A stretch of 64,000 nucleotides of DNA from Shewanella litoralis (GTDB lineage: Bacteria; Pseudomonadota; Gammaproteobacteria; Enterobacterales; Shewanellaceae), in the NCBI RefSeq assembly GCF_009828585.1, contig NZ_WSRZ01000007.1, positions 62,001 through 126,000 of the forward strand, written 5' to 3'. Shown here one piece after another: positions 55,470 to 64,000 of the stretch. Position numbers and translations under genes: made by a program. The notes below the pieces were generated by a model. That model had not been told where the DNA came from. It saw only the letters and a program-made list of their open reading frames with translations, and ran no database searches. Every line of letters begins with the position of its first letter. Position 1 is the stretch's first letter.

Positions 55470-57545
55470 ATGCTACCGGATACGATAAAAAGTCAAATTC
55501 GCACCATTTATAAAGAAATTGCTAATGCTATGCCGCAATTTCGTTCTCGTCGCGAACAAAACTACATGGTAGCTGAAATCTCAAAAACCTTAGCGGGAGA
55601 GTATGACAAAGATCGACGAATTATTGTAGTTGAAGCTGGCACCGGGATTGGTAAGTCGCTGTCGTACATTCTTGGCACCATTCCATTAGCATTAGCCAGT
55701 AAGAAAAAGGTCTGTATTGCTACCGCAACGGTGGCACTACAAGAACAGTTACTCCACAAAGATTTGCCGTTTTTTTTACAACAAGCTGGAGTTGACTTTA
55801 AATTTGGCTTAGTAAAAGGTAGGCAACGTTATGTATGTTTAGCTAAACTTGAAGCAATGCTCGGCACGCAAGACAGCTCGCAAATGGCTATGTGGCAAAC
55901 CAAACCCGACCAAAGCCAAATTAATGAACTGCAAAAACTGCATCAAGATTTTCATCAAAAACGTTGGAACGGTGAAATAGATACCCTACAACATCCTATT
56001 CCTGACTTTTTATGGCAACAAATTTGTTGCGACAAACACAGCTGTCATCGACAAGTGTCAGCGCATCACAACTGCCCATTTCATAAAGCTCGTGAAGATG
56101 TTGACACCTGGGATGTGCTGATTGCCAACCATAGCTTGTTATTTGCAGACTTAGAATTAGGCGGCGGAGTCATATTACCCGAGCCAGAAGACATGTTTTA
56201 TGTCATCGATGAAGCGCATCACTTACCGATTGTGGCAAGGGATTTTTCTAGCGCTCAAGCAACATTACGCGGGGCGTGTGATTGGTTAGAAAAAGCCTCA
56301 AAAACCTGCTCCAAGCTGCAAAACCAATTAAAGACGAATAATATTATTGCCCCAGTGCAAGCCATGCTTGATCACACAACTGACTTAACTAATTTATTGA
56401 CTCAAGTCGCGCACTATTGCGACACCCAGCCACAATTATTTGCCAATCCTGAAAGCCGGCTACGCTTCGAGCACGGGCAATTACCACAAGCACTACTCAT
56501 TCAGGCAGAAAACCTTGCTACGGCATCTGGCGCTGCTGTTAAACAGTTTAATAAAGTGGTATCGGTGCTCAGTGAGGCAATAAAAGACGGTGAAGTGCCT
56601 AAGCATCAATCTGAAGGGTTATTGTCTGAAACAGGCTTTATTTTACAACGCTTAGATAATTTGCATAAGCTGTGGAAAATGATGGCCAAAGAAGACAGTA
56701 AAAAAGGTGCTCCAATGGCACGCTGGGCAGAGCTAATAACCGGAAAGCAACAGGATTACTTATTTTGCTCATCGCCCATCGAAGTCGGTTTTATGCTCGA
56801 GTCTATGTTATGGCAAAAAGCCGCTGGCGTTGTCTTGTGTAGCGCAACATTACGAGCACTAAACAACTTTAACCATTTTGCTCATCAAGTCGGATTAGGC
56901 ATTAATGATGGCACACGTTTTTTAGCCCTGTTGTCGCCATTTGATTACGAAAATAATGCCACGCTGTTTATTCCGCAAATGGTTACTGAGCCTACCGATG
57001 ACAACTACACCGCCGAGATCGCTGAGCATATTGTTGCATTAGTCGATGGCGAAATGGCCACACTAGTATTATTTGCATCTTACTGGCAAATGGAAAAAGT
57101 GGTCGATTTGGTCGAGGGCAAAATAGCCAAAGATCAGTTATTTGTTCAAGGTGACATTCCAAGGCAGCAGATTTTAGAAAAACATAAGCAGCGTTGTGAC
57201 GATGGTTTACCCAGTATTATATTCGGTACCGGCAGCTTCTCTGAAGGTCTGGATTTACCGGGCGACTATTTAACCAACCTTATTATCACAAAGCTGCCCT
57301 TTGCAGTACCGACATCACCGGTGGAACAAGCACATGCAGAATACGTCAAAGTAAAAGGTGGTAATCCCTTTTTACAGCTGACAATTCCAGACGCATCGCG
57401 TAAATTAGTCCAGAGTTGTGGTCGCTTGCTGCGTAAAGAGCAAGATTACGGACGAGTGACGATTTTAGACCGCCGCCTAGTGACCAAACGTTATGGCAAA
57501 TCATTGATTGATGCCCTTCCCCCTTTTAGACGTGTTATTGAATAG
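55470..57545 (+). CDS. dinG: DinG, SOS-inducible Fe-S DNA helicase
   Basis: 691 residues, XPD-like superfamily 2 helicase. Walker A VEAGTGIGKS (54-63), four clustered cysteines for the 4Fe-4S cluster (the CLAK cysteine, then CCDKHSC and CPFH), a DEAHH box near 250, and C-terminal motifs V/VI (SFSEGLDLPG, QSCGRLLR). DinG unwinds R-loops and D-loops. It is divergent from polB with a shared LexA box. Confidence 0.96.
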   Translation: MLPDTIKSQIRTIYKEIANAMPQFRSRREQNYMVAEISKTLAGEYDKDRRIIVVEAGTGIGKSLSYILGTIPLALASKKKVCIATATVALQEQLLHKDLPFFLQQAGVDFKFGLVKGRQRYVCLAKLEAMLGTQDSSQMAMWQTKPDQSQINELQKLHQDFHQKRWNGEIDTLQHPIPDFLWQQICCDKHSCHRQVSAHHNCPFHKAREDVDTWDVLIANHSLLFADLELGGGVILPEPEDMFYVIDEAHHLPIVARDFSSAQATLRGACDWLEKASKTCSKLQNQLKTNNIIAPVQAMLDHTTDLTNLLTQVAHYCDTQPQLFANPESRLRFEHGQLPQALLIQAENLATASGAAVKQFNKVVSVLSEAIKDGEVPKHQSEGLLSETGFILQRLDNLHKLWKMMAKEDSKKGAPMARWAELITGKQQDYLFCSSPIEVGFMLESMLWQKAAGVVLCSATLRALNNFNHFAHQVGLGINDGTRFLALLSPFDYENNATLFIPQMVTEPTDDNYTAEIAEHIVALVDGEMATLVLFASYWQMEKVVDLVEGKIAKDQLFVQGDIPRQQILEKHKQRCDDGLPSIIFGTGSFSEGLDLPGDYLTNLIITKLPFAVPTSPVEQAHAEYVKVKGGNPFLQLTIPDASRKLVQSCGRLLRKEQDYGRVTILDRRLVTKRYGKSLIDALPPFRRVIE

Positions 57546-57553
57546 GTATTGAG

Positions 57554-58327
57554 TTGGATTTATTATTAGACCCTAGCCATTGGGCAGTTTTAGCGGTCAT
57601 CGGGATTATTGCAGGTTTTATTGATGCCATAGTGGGTGGTGGTGGTTTATTGTCGATACCAGCATTGCTAACTGTGGGCATTCCACCTCATTTAGCCTTA
57701 GGCACTAATAAGTTAGCGGCATGTTTTGGCTCGTTAACTTCCAGTTTTACCTTCTACAAACAGCAATTATTTAACCCTGTATTATGGAAAGCCAGTTTTT
57801 TTGCCACCCTTGTAGGCTCTGTCTCTGGATGTATTCTGGTTTTCCTCATTGACCCTACCTGGCTAGACAAAATTTTGCCGCTATTAATTATCGGCATTGC
57901 CATTTATACCTTATTCAGTCCCAAGGCCATGGGTGATAATAATGTCAGCCTCCCCATTGAACCTTCGTCTACTGGTAAACAAATCTCGCAAGGTTTTATA
58001 CTCGGCAGTTATGATGGCTTTGCCGGGCCAGGTATTGGGGCATTTTGGACCGTATCATCAGTGTCAATTCACAAACTCCCTTTGTTGCACAGCTGTGGCT
58101 TAGCAAGGGTGATGACCTCTGTGAGTAATGTGACTGCGTTAATTATATTTGCCTCCATGGGTCAAGTGCAGTGGATGTTAGGCCTGTGGATGGGTGTGTG
58201 CATGATGGCCGGCTCTTATATTGGCGCGCGTAGCGCTATTCGCTTTGGTATTCCTTTTATTAAACCTATTTTTATCATTATGGTATTGTCGATAGCGGTC
58301 CACCTAACTTGGAGTGCTTGGGGATGA
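57554..58327 (+). CDS. TSUP/TauE-SafE family permease
   Basis: 257 residues with about eight membrane helices and two related halves, the first with the GFIDAIVGGGGLLSIPALL motif (about 22-40), the second with GSYDGFAGPGIGAFW. These mark the TauE/SafE (DUF81) sulfite/organosulfonate exporter family. The start is TTG at 57554, with AGG 7 bp upstream; no ATG fits. It follows dinG by 8 bp and overlaps priC by 4 bp. Substrate unknown. Confidence 0.9.
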   Translation: MDLLLDPSHWAVLAVIGIIAGFIDAIVGGGGLLSIPALLTVGIPPHLALGTNKLAACFGSLTSSFTFYKQQLFNPVLWKASFFATLVGSVSGCILVFLIDPTWLDKILPLLIIGIAIYTLFSPKAMGDNNVSLPIEPSSTGKQISQGFILGSYDGFAGPGIGAFWTVSSVSIHKLPLLHSCGLARVMTSVSNVTALIIFASMGQVQWMLGLWMGVCMMAGSYIGARSAIRFGIPFIKPIFIIMVLSIAVHLTWSAWG

Positions 58328-58986
58328 ACACCCAACAATTGGTTTCAATGTTAAAGCAGCAGCTCACTCAACTTGAGCAAGACGCACTTATGCATGACCA
58401 AAACCTAGCTCCAAATCAGCGGCAAACCTTGCAACAAACCGAACGATTTAACAGCCAGTTGTTTGCGCAACAAGGTGGCTTACTGAGCCCATGTATTTCA
58501 CAACTTCGCCAAGACATTCAAAAGTTAGAAAAACAATTATCACTTAAGCTGAGTGGTCCTGTTATTCAACTCAGTTGCGATCGCATACAAGACCGCTTTA
58601 TCGCACTTAAAAGAGCCTTGCTCACCACCGACATTAATTTAAAAGCCGAAGCACAACGTAAAGCCAGTAATCGGGCGCGTTATGCAAAAAAACAACAGCA
58701 AGCGGTGCAAGACAGTGGATTTGGTTGGATAGCCAGTAATGTGATGCAAAACAGTCATCAGCTATATGCTGAACTGAACAAACATCTCAACTGGGCGAAA
58801 AAAATTGAGCAAAAAATACAACAAATGGAAGCAAATCTTGAATTCTGTCATAGTGATGACAAAATTCAATTGCAAAATGACATCCTTTTGATGCATCGTC
58901 GCTTAGGAAAATGTAAACAAGCAACAAGTTATATTGAAGAGCGCATTCAATTATTTGAACGTCCTCGCCAAAGTTACCCTCGTTAA
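58324..58986 (+). CDS. priC: PriC, primosomal replication protein N''
   Basis: 220 residues starting at ATG 58324 (MNTQQLVSMLKQQL), overlapping the permease stop (ATGA) and preceded by GGAG. It is highly helical and basic, with the PriC-type core (YAELNKHLNWAKKIEQKI) and C-terminal RRLGKCKQATSYIEERI. PriC loads DnaB at stalled forks. It is longer than E. coli PriC (175), mostly in the N-terminal half. The call rests on pattern and layout; the family is poorly conserved. Confidence 0.75.
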   Translation: MNTQQLVSMLKQQLTQLEQDALMHDQNLAPNQRQTLQQTERFNSQLFAQQGGLLSPCISQLRQDIQKLEKQLSLKLSGPVIQLSCDRIQDRFIALKRALLTTDINLKAEAQRKASNRARYAKKQQQAVQDSGFGWIASNVMQNSHQLYAELNKHLNWAKKIEQKIQQMEANLEFCHSDDKIQLQNDILLMHRRLGKCKQATSYIEERIQLFERPRQSYPR

Positions 58987-58995
58987 GGAGCAACA

Positions 58996-59706
58996 ATGAA
59001 ATCTGTATTCACCACTAGTGCGCTGTTAGCATTTTTAACTTCATCATCAGTATTTGCAGCTAATTTAACTATTCCCATGTCTTTTGAATATTTAGCTCTT
59101 GATGGAGAAGCCATTGAAACGAGTATGTTTAAACATCAATCAGATTTAACACTCACCAATGGCACTCATAAAATCGCCATTCGTTACCACGACGTCATCG
59201 ATGACTCGTTTAGTGACAGCCAAACATTTGTTAAATCAACGCCCTTTATTGTGACACTAACGGTAGACGGTGATTATCAATACAGTCTAAAACCGGCTAA
59301 TGGTGATGTCATCAAAAAGCCAAAAGCCTTTGCTAAAGCGCCACAGGTCGAAGTGAGCCGTCAAGACAACGGCTCTGTTTCTTATAGTGTTGAGCAAACA
59401 AATTTTACTGAAGAGTCGTTTATCACAAGCTTGTTCAAAACCAATAAACAACAAGATTTTGAAAGCTTATCCGCCTCCGCGACGAGCGATGGTGACACCA
59501 TTGTCACCCAGGCCCCCGCTAAACCAGACATCGCTGTTGCAACCAATATGGCACCAGAGGTAGTTGCAACCTCAGTCACAACCAAAGTACCTGCAGGTAA
59601 AGCAACAACCCCTGCACAAGCTGAGCAAATGTTGCAATACTGGTGGTTACAAGCCGATGAAAAAACACGTAAAGAATTTATGGGTTGGGCCATTAAGCAA
59701 CTTTAA
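58996..59706 (+). CDS. DUF2057 (YccT/CsgI-like) periplasmic protein
   Basis: 236 residues. A signal peptide (1-21, SVFA-A) precedes the DUF2057 core: LTIPMSFEYLALDGEAI, NGTHKIAIRYHDVI, TPFIVTLTV. The C-terminal segment EQMLQYWWLQADEKTRKEFMGWA matches the end of E. coli YccT (CsgI), which interferes with curli assembly. A low-complexity Ala/Thr/Val stretch separates the two parts. Its role here is unknown. It lies 9 bp after priC and directly abuts the next gene. Confidence 0.83.
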   Translation: MKSVFTTSALLAFLTSSSVFAANLTIPMSFEYLALDGEAIETSMFKHQSDLTLTNGTHKIAIRYHDVIDDSFSDSQTFVKSTPFIVTLTVDGDYQYSLKPANGDVIKKPKAFAKAPQVEVSRQDNGSVSYSVEQTNFTEESFITSLFKTNKQQDFESLSASATSDGDTIVTQAPAKPDIAVATNMAPEVVATSVTTKVPAGKATTPAQAEQMLQYWWLQADEKTRKEFMGWAIKQL

Positions 59707-60651
59707 ATGTTAACTGCCATCCCCTTTGTGTATCACGCCAGCTATTCTCAGCTGGCGTTACCTCGCACCCATCGATTTCCAACGACAAAATATCAGTTGT
59801 TATATGAATATGCACTTGAGCAACAACTACTGCATAAATCAGCACAGCATATTCCTGCCCCCATCAACATCGAAACACTTTACACTGTGCATTGCCCGCA
59901 ATATGTTGACCAATTCCTCAACGGATTGCTCGAATACAAAGCACAACGCCGTATTGGATTTCCCTGGAGCGATTATCTTGTCACCCGCACCTTACATGCC
60001 GTCAATGGCACAGTATTATGCAGCCAATTAGCATTAGAATATGGTTTTGCAGTGCATTTAACCGGGGGCTATCATCATGCTCATCATGATTTTGGCAGCG
60101 GGTTTTGTGTCTTTAACGATTTAATCATAGCGGCAAAGTTAACCATCGATAGTGGCAAAGCAGATAAAGTACTGATATTTGATTGCGACGTACATCAAGG
60201 AGACGGCACCGCGACATTAGCTCAGCGGTATCCCGATATTATTAGCTGCTCAATCCACTGCGCGCAAAATTTTCCCTCACGCAAGCAACACTCAGATCAT
60301 GATATTGATTTAAACAAAGGCTGCAGTGACCAGGAATACCTCGAACATGTTCAGCAAATCCTGCCCTACCTTATTCGATTGCATCAACCTGATCTTATTA
60401 TTTATGATGCCGGAGTAGATATTCATCAGGATGACGATTTAGGTTACTTCAATATTTCTAGTCAGGGTATTTTAGCCAGAGATACCCAAGTGATATCAAT
60501 AGCCAAAAGCCACAACATCCCCCTTGCAGCAGTCATTGGTGGAGGCTATAGTCGTAATGAAGCCGAGTTAACTCATAGGCATAGCCAATTACTCGTTGCA
60601 GCAAATGAGTTATGGTTAAGCAAAAGCGACTCATCAACCGAGCTCGTGTAG
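59707..60651 (+). CDS. histone-deacetylase-like zinc hydrolase
   Basis: 314 residues of the HDAC/AcuC/acetylpolyamine amidohydrolase family. The active-site blocks are visible: YHHAHHDFGSGFCVFND, FDCDVHQGDGT (zinc Asp and His), DAGVDIHQDD (zinc Asp) and the terminal GGGYSR loop with the catalytic tyrosine. The ATG begins right after the previous stop. Substrates of such bacterial enzymes include acetylated polyamines, acetyl-lysine proteins or acetoin-pathway factors; none is indicated here. Confidence 0.9.
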   Translation: MLTAIPFVYHASYSQLALPRTHRFPTTKYQLLYEYALEQQLLHKSAQHIPAPINIETLYTVHCPQYVDQFLNGLLEYKAQRRIGFPWSDYLVTRTLHAVNGTVLCSQLALEYGFAVHLTGGYHHAHHDFGSGFCVFNDLIIAAKLTIDSGKADKVLIFDCDVHQGDGTATLAQRYPDIISCSIHCAQNFPSRKQHSDHDIDLNKGCSDQEYLEHVQQILPYLIRLHQPDLIIYDAGVDIHQDDDLGYFNISSQGILARDTQVISIAKSHNIPLAAVIGGGYSRNEAELTHRHSQLLVAANELWLSKSDSSTELV

Positions 60652-60716
60652 CAAAACTTACACGTAAAGCATTCGACATAGACGTCGACAACACACTGAT
60701 CTCAATGGAGCATATA

Positions 60717-61019
60717 ATGCACTTAGATATTCGTAACTACTATGAAGTTCTATTAATGGAAATACTGAGAGATGAAGGCTTAATGGAAGAGCTGCCTGAA
60801 GAATACCTAGCCGATTTATGCTGCGTCACGCTCAACCAATTACCCGTGCGTTACATCCGCCACTTGGTCGACACGTATTTTTTTGAAAATTATCAAGAAT
60901 TGCACATGATGAAAACAGAGATTTACGATGCGCTTGAAAAGTCTCGTCAATTTCTTAAAGCCAACTTACAAAAACGCTTAAAAGAAGAAGCGGAAATGGC
61001 GGCGGCGCAGCAAATTTAG
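60717..61019 (+). CDS. ComFB-like late competence protein
   Basis: About 100 residues from ATG 60717 (MHLDIRNYYEVLLMEIL), with GGAG six bases upstream. An earlier ATG (60705) is possible, and the open frame extends back into the previous gene. The core NYYEVLLMEILRDEG, cysteine pair LADLCCVTLNQLPVRYI and helical tail fit the ComFB family (pfam late competence development), whose cyanobacterial members bind cyclic di-nucleotides. No competence operon is nearby except the ComEA-like gene at 1124. Confidence 0.75.
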   Translation: MHLDIRNYYEVLLMEILRDEGLMEELPEEYLADLCCVTLNQLPVRYIRHLVDTYFFENYQELHMMKTEIYDALEKSRQFLKANLQKRLKEEAEMAAAQQI

Positions 61020-61112
61020 AGATAATTATTCGAGGGTATAGGTAATTTGCAGCCCTTTTAGGCAAAAAATCAAAGATAAATGAATTAGTGAAAATGATGT
61101 GGGGAACAAATT

Positions 61113-61225
61113 TGGAGGCTCCCCTAGAGCCGACACCCCGGCACACGAGTCGCTTGCTGCGGTTGCTCCCTTCCGGGCCTGGCCGAGTTCACAAGTTATC
61201 ATTGCGGGGGGACCCTAGGGTCACC
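61113..61225 (-). ncRNA. ffs: 4.5S signal recognition particle RNA
   Basis: On the minus strand the conserved apical core GGCCAGGCCCGGAAGGGAGCA (with the GGAA tetraloop) is followed by the second strand AACCGCAGCAAGCGACTCGTG. The two ends pair (GGTGACCCTAG with CTAGGGGAGCC). This is the bacterial small SRP RNA that binds Ffh and targets membrane proteins. The ends are estimated to within a few bases. Confidence 0.9.
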
Positions 61226-61267
61226 ATTGACTTCTGATTAACAAAGCTTGTTCTTCAGAACGAGGCG

Positions 61268-61296
61268 ATTATCCCCTAACCTTTTAGCATGATCAA
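61268..61296 (-). promoter_or_regulatory. sigma-70 promoter of ffs
   Basis: The minus strand has TTGATC, 17 bases, then GATAAT, then a GC-rich CGCCTCG. The transcript would start near 61261, with a leader of roughly 35 bases removed by 5' processing, as in E. coli. Confidence 0.72.
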
Positions 61297-61661
61297 GCCT
61301 TTATCCTGATAACTGTGTAATCACTTGCTTAGTTGCACAATACTTATGCAAATCCCAACTAATATCCGTGGCCTCAACACGCTTAATTGAATCCATGACA
61401 CTATTTGGCTGTTATGGTTATTTGCCATCAAGTTTATCAGCTCAATGATAGACTCATCGAATTCCCCTCAAGTTATGCCCATAATTTATGTTTTGAATGT
61501 ATATCGCCATTACTCCCAAAGTAATAGTCAGATCTTAGTCACAACTCTGCACTTATTTCGATGAGTAACTCGCAAAGGTTAGCTAATATGAAAATTGAAT
61601 AAAATCCGCACACTGTTAACCCTTAGTGAATTGCGCGATAACTAAAAAATGCAGGGAATAG
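61297..61661. other. upstream region of the decaheme cytochrome gene
   Basis: 365 bp with no gene. It should carry the cytochrome promoter. I see no perfect CRP or FNR site. AGGGA at 61653-61657 is the ribosome-binding site. Confidence 0.45.
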
Positions 61662-63824
61662 ATGATGAAAACAATTACCGTTCGTCCCGTAACAAAAGCG
61701 GTGCTAAGTGCAGGGCTGATTGCCTTGGCACTATCGGGCTGTGGAGGCAGCGATGGTGCTAATGGTGAAGATGGCCCAGATGGCATTATCGGTGTCAGTA
61801 TAGACAGCGCATCAACACTAAAAGCCACAATGACAGATGCGACTGTTACTGATGGTCAAGTTAGTGTGACTTTTAGCCTCAAAAATGGCAATGGCGTTGC
61901 AGTACTTGGGTTAACAAAAGATCACGATATTCGCTTTGGCATTGCACAATTAACGCCTGTGACTGAAATAGTGGGCGACACACAAGTTGATCGCGGCTAT
62001 CAATGGCAATCTTATATCAATGTATTAAAACAGCCGAATACCAGCACTATCCCCGATGGTGAAACCAATATCTCCCCTTCAGCTCAATACCAAGCCGAAG
62101 TAGAAGCCGCTTCGGCTTGTGAGACTTGCTTTGTGGATAATCAAGACGGAACGTATCAATACACATTCCAAACCAATATTAGCCAAATTACTGAACCATT
62201 AACGATTACCTATAATCAAGATAATACCCAGCGTATTACCTTAGAGCTTAAACAACCGCTCATTACAGCAAATGCCCATTATGACTTCCAGCCATCTACT
62301 GGGTTGACCGAAGATATCGCCTCACGAGATGTGGTGTCAATTGAAGCCTGTTATACCTGTCACCAACCAGATAGTCTTGAATTACACGGTGGTCGCAGAA
62401 TCGATCTTGAAAACTGCGCATCATGCCACACGGCTACATCTGGCGATCCAGAAACCGGCAACAGTGTCGATTTTGGTTACATGATCCACGCTATCCATAA
62501 AGGCCAAGACCGCGTAACACATACCGCAACAACGGAAGAAGCCGCGCCTTATAAAGTTATTGGTTATGGCGGTGGTGTACATGATTATGGCAACGTGATG
62601 TACCCACAAAAACCAGCTGCAGATTGTAGTGCATGTCACGTTGAAGGCGCTAATGCCCCTCAAGACGCCGCATTATTTAATGCCAATAAAAGCGACACTG
62701 CGTGTATTGCTTGTCATACAGAATCAGCCTCTGAACATCATGTTGGCTTAAGTACTCAATGTACTTCATGTCATATCGAAGAAGGTTACGCCCGTAGTGC
62801 AAAAGAAGCTCACGGCGATGTGATGAAAGCCTATAACGAAACCCAAACCATGAATGCCGTCTTTAGCGATATTACCGTTACTGCTGAAGGCAAATTTAGT
62901 ACGACCGTTAAGTTTACTGATGCATCGGCAAATGTGATTGCAGCTGAATTTATCGACACTGGCAGTCGCATCGTGATGGCATGGGACAGCAACAAAGATT
63001 ACCCGGCTTACAACGATGCCAGTTACAGCAACAGACGCATTAAACTCAGTGAAGGTATTGCAAACGCAGACAATAGTTGGACCCTAGTGTGGAATAGCGT
63101 CACGCTACCCACTGACTATGTAGGTAAAACGTTTGAGCTTTGGTCAGCGGTAACCGCGTGTTACAACAATGGCGGTTATGGTCGCCCAGAAGTGAAGTTA
63201 ACCGCATGCTCTGCCGATGATGTGAGAAAAGTTGAAATAAAAAGCAGTGCATATCACTTTGTCATGGCCACAAATGCAGTAAATAGTAGCCAAACTGCGG
63301 CATCGCGTCGAAACATCATTGATACAACAACTTGCCAAGGTTGTCACAATCAGGAAGTGTATCACTATGACAATGGCGTCAACTGCCAAACTTGTCATAC
63401 CTCGGATAAAACGCTAAAAACTGATGCGACTTATCCCGGCGGTAAAAAATCGACCAGCTTTGCGTTTAAAGCACACAGTGCTGAAGGTCACTATCTTCAA
63501 TATGCGGGTGTTGAATCAGGTACAGTGTTAAAGACTGACTGTAAAACATGTCACACCAATGACGGTATAACGCTAGGCCGTGCAGAAGATAGAGTATGGC
63601 GATACGCTGATACCGAAACAGGTGCTGATGTTTGGGTGTCATCTGACACTGGCGCATGCTTGAGCTGTCACCAAAAATACATTACTGATGCCACCGTATC
63701 GCACATTGAAACCAATGGCGGTATTACGGACGGCATGAGTGAAGATGATGTGCGCACACGTTCAGCTGAAATGTGTTCTACCTGTCACACACCAACACGT
63801 ATAAATGAAAGCCACGGCTTTTAA
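61662..63824 (+). CDS. OmcA/MtrC-family decaheme outer-membrane lipoprotein cytochrome
   Basis: 720 residues (or 719 from the second ATG, 61665, which has better spacing to AGGGA). Lipobox LSGC puts lipidation at Cys27. A first split-barrel domain (about 45-200, with C153/C156) precedes a pentaheme block with CxxCH at 230, 252, 322, 348 and 367. A second barrel domain (about 395-540, with C500 and C516) precedes the second pentaheme block at 558, 575, 627, 666 and 705. Ten hemes in two groups of five is the MtrC/OmcA/UndA build; such proteins pass electrons from an MtrAB conduit to minerals, flavins or electrodes. No mtrA or mtrB is adjacent. Own terminator follows. Confidence 0.95.
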   Translation: MMKTITVRPVTKAVLSAGLIALALSGCGGSDGANGEDGPDGIIGVSIDSASTLKATMTDATVTDGQVSVTFSLKNGNGVAVLGLTKDHDIRFGIAQLTPVTEIVGDTQVDRGYQWQSYINVLKQPNTSTIPDGETNISPSAQYQAEVEAASACETCFVDNQDGTYQYTFQTNISQITEPLTITYNQDNTQRITLELKQPLITANAHYDFQPSTGLTEDIASRDVVSIEACYTCHQPDSLELHGGRRIDLENCASCHTATSGDPETGNSVDFGYMIHAIHKGQDRVTHTATTEEAAPYKVIGYGGGVHDYGNVMYPQKPAADCSACHVEGANAPQDAALFNANKSDTACIACHTESASEHHVGLSTQCTSCHIEEGYARSAKEAHGDVMKAYNETQTMNAVFSDITVTAEGKFSTTVKFTDASANVIAAEFIDTGSRIVMAWDSNKDYPAYNDASYSNRRIKLSEGIANADNSWTLVWNSVTLPTDYVGKTFELWSAVTACYNNGGYGRPEVKLTACSADDVRKVEIKSSAYHFVMATNAVNSSQTAASRRNIIDTTTCQGCHNQEVYHYDNGVNCQTCHTSDKTLKTDATYPGGKKSTSFAFKAHSAEGHYLQYAGVESGTVLKTDCKTCHTNDGITLGRAEDRVWRYADTETGADVWVSSDTGACLSCHQKYITDATVSHIETNGGITDGMSEDDVRTRSAEMCSTCHTPTRINESHGF

Positions 63825-63859
63825 CGCCAACACACAATAATCTATTGTAATCATTAAAT

Positions 63860-63889
63860 GACCCTAGCTTTTGCCTAGGGTCTTTTTAT
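63860..63889 (+). terminator. decaheme cytochrome gene terminator
   Basis: GACCCTAG-CTTTTGC-CTAGGGTC followed by TTTTTATA, 36 bp after the stop. The remaining bases to 64000 show no gene. Confidence 0.92.
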
Positions 63890-64000
63890 ATTACGAACAA
63901 TTAATATGCTTTAAGCCTGTATTTTATATACCTCTTTATTAATAGCCTGATCACCATCACACAATTGCGTTCGCTTTACAGACGTCTTGTTGTTTGTAAA

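Overview
The window is chromosomal DNA from a gammaproteobacterium, almost certainly a Shewanella. The marks are a tetraheme flavocytochrome c of the iron-induced Ifc3 type (14094-15863), an outer-membrane decaheme cytochrome of the MtrC/OmcA family (61662-63824), a Vibrio/Shewanella-type TtpC-TonB energising operon, and a housekeeping order I recognise from Shewanella (psp-sap-fabV, tig-clpPX-lon-hupB-ppiD, folD-cysS-ppiB-lpxH-miaE, glnS, feoAB, polB/dinG). No phage, insertion sequence with a transposase, CRISPR array or plasmid genes were seen.

Layout. 1-6.9 kb: start of an exported protein on the minus strand, the short-chain dehydrogenase YciK, a small ComEA-like DNA-binding protein, then the envelope-stress block ycjF-ycjX-pspC-pspB-pspA with divergent pspF and a clear sigma-54 promoter between them. 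6.9-13.5 kb: sapABCDF peptide ABC transporter followed by fabV, which sits where E. coli has fabI. 13.6-20.5 kb: the accessory part. It holds a 311-bp MITE-like element, then ifcA, a divergent porin, a LysR regulator, a DUF819 membrane protein overlapping the regulator by 4 bp, and an AraC/GyrI-type regulator. 20.6-29.2 kb: minus-strand proteostasis block ppiD-hupB-lon-clpX-clpP-tig, with a sigma-32-like promoter before lon. 29.5-29.9 kb: tRNA genes for Pro, Arg and His under one stringent-type promoter. 30.1-37.3 kb: folD, cysS, ppiB, lpxH, miaE, a YIP1-family membrane protein, glnS. 37.5-43.1 kb: feoAB with a Fur-like site, an acetyltransferase, ppiC, a DUF885 hydrolase. 43.3-52.3 kb: six-gene DUF3450-ttpC-exbB-exbD-tonB-TPR operon, a methyltransferase and a large TonB-dependent receptor. 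52.9-61.2 kb: polB and dinG back to back around one LexA box, a TSUP permease, priC, a DUF2057/CsgI-like protein, a histone-deacetylase-like hydrolase, a ComFB-like protein and the 4.5S SRP RNA gene. 61.6-63.9 kb: the decaheme cytochrome with its own terminator.

How the genes fit together. ifcA, porin, LysR and DUF819 look like one module for using an organic, fumarate-like terminal electron acceptor: porin for outer-membrane entry, periplasmic reductase, dedicated regulator, and an inner-membrane protein of unknown job. The TonB operon and receptor form one uptake system with an unknown ligand. The feoAB genes stand apart from any mtr-omc metal-reduction cluster, while a lone decaheme cytochrome lies 22 kb away. 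Most of the remaining sequence is conserved core genome. I found no clearly unprecedented system. The best candidates for new biology are the ifc/DUF819 module, the TonB locus with its in-between methyltransferase and unexplained palindromes, and the MITE.
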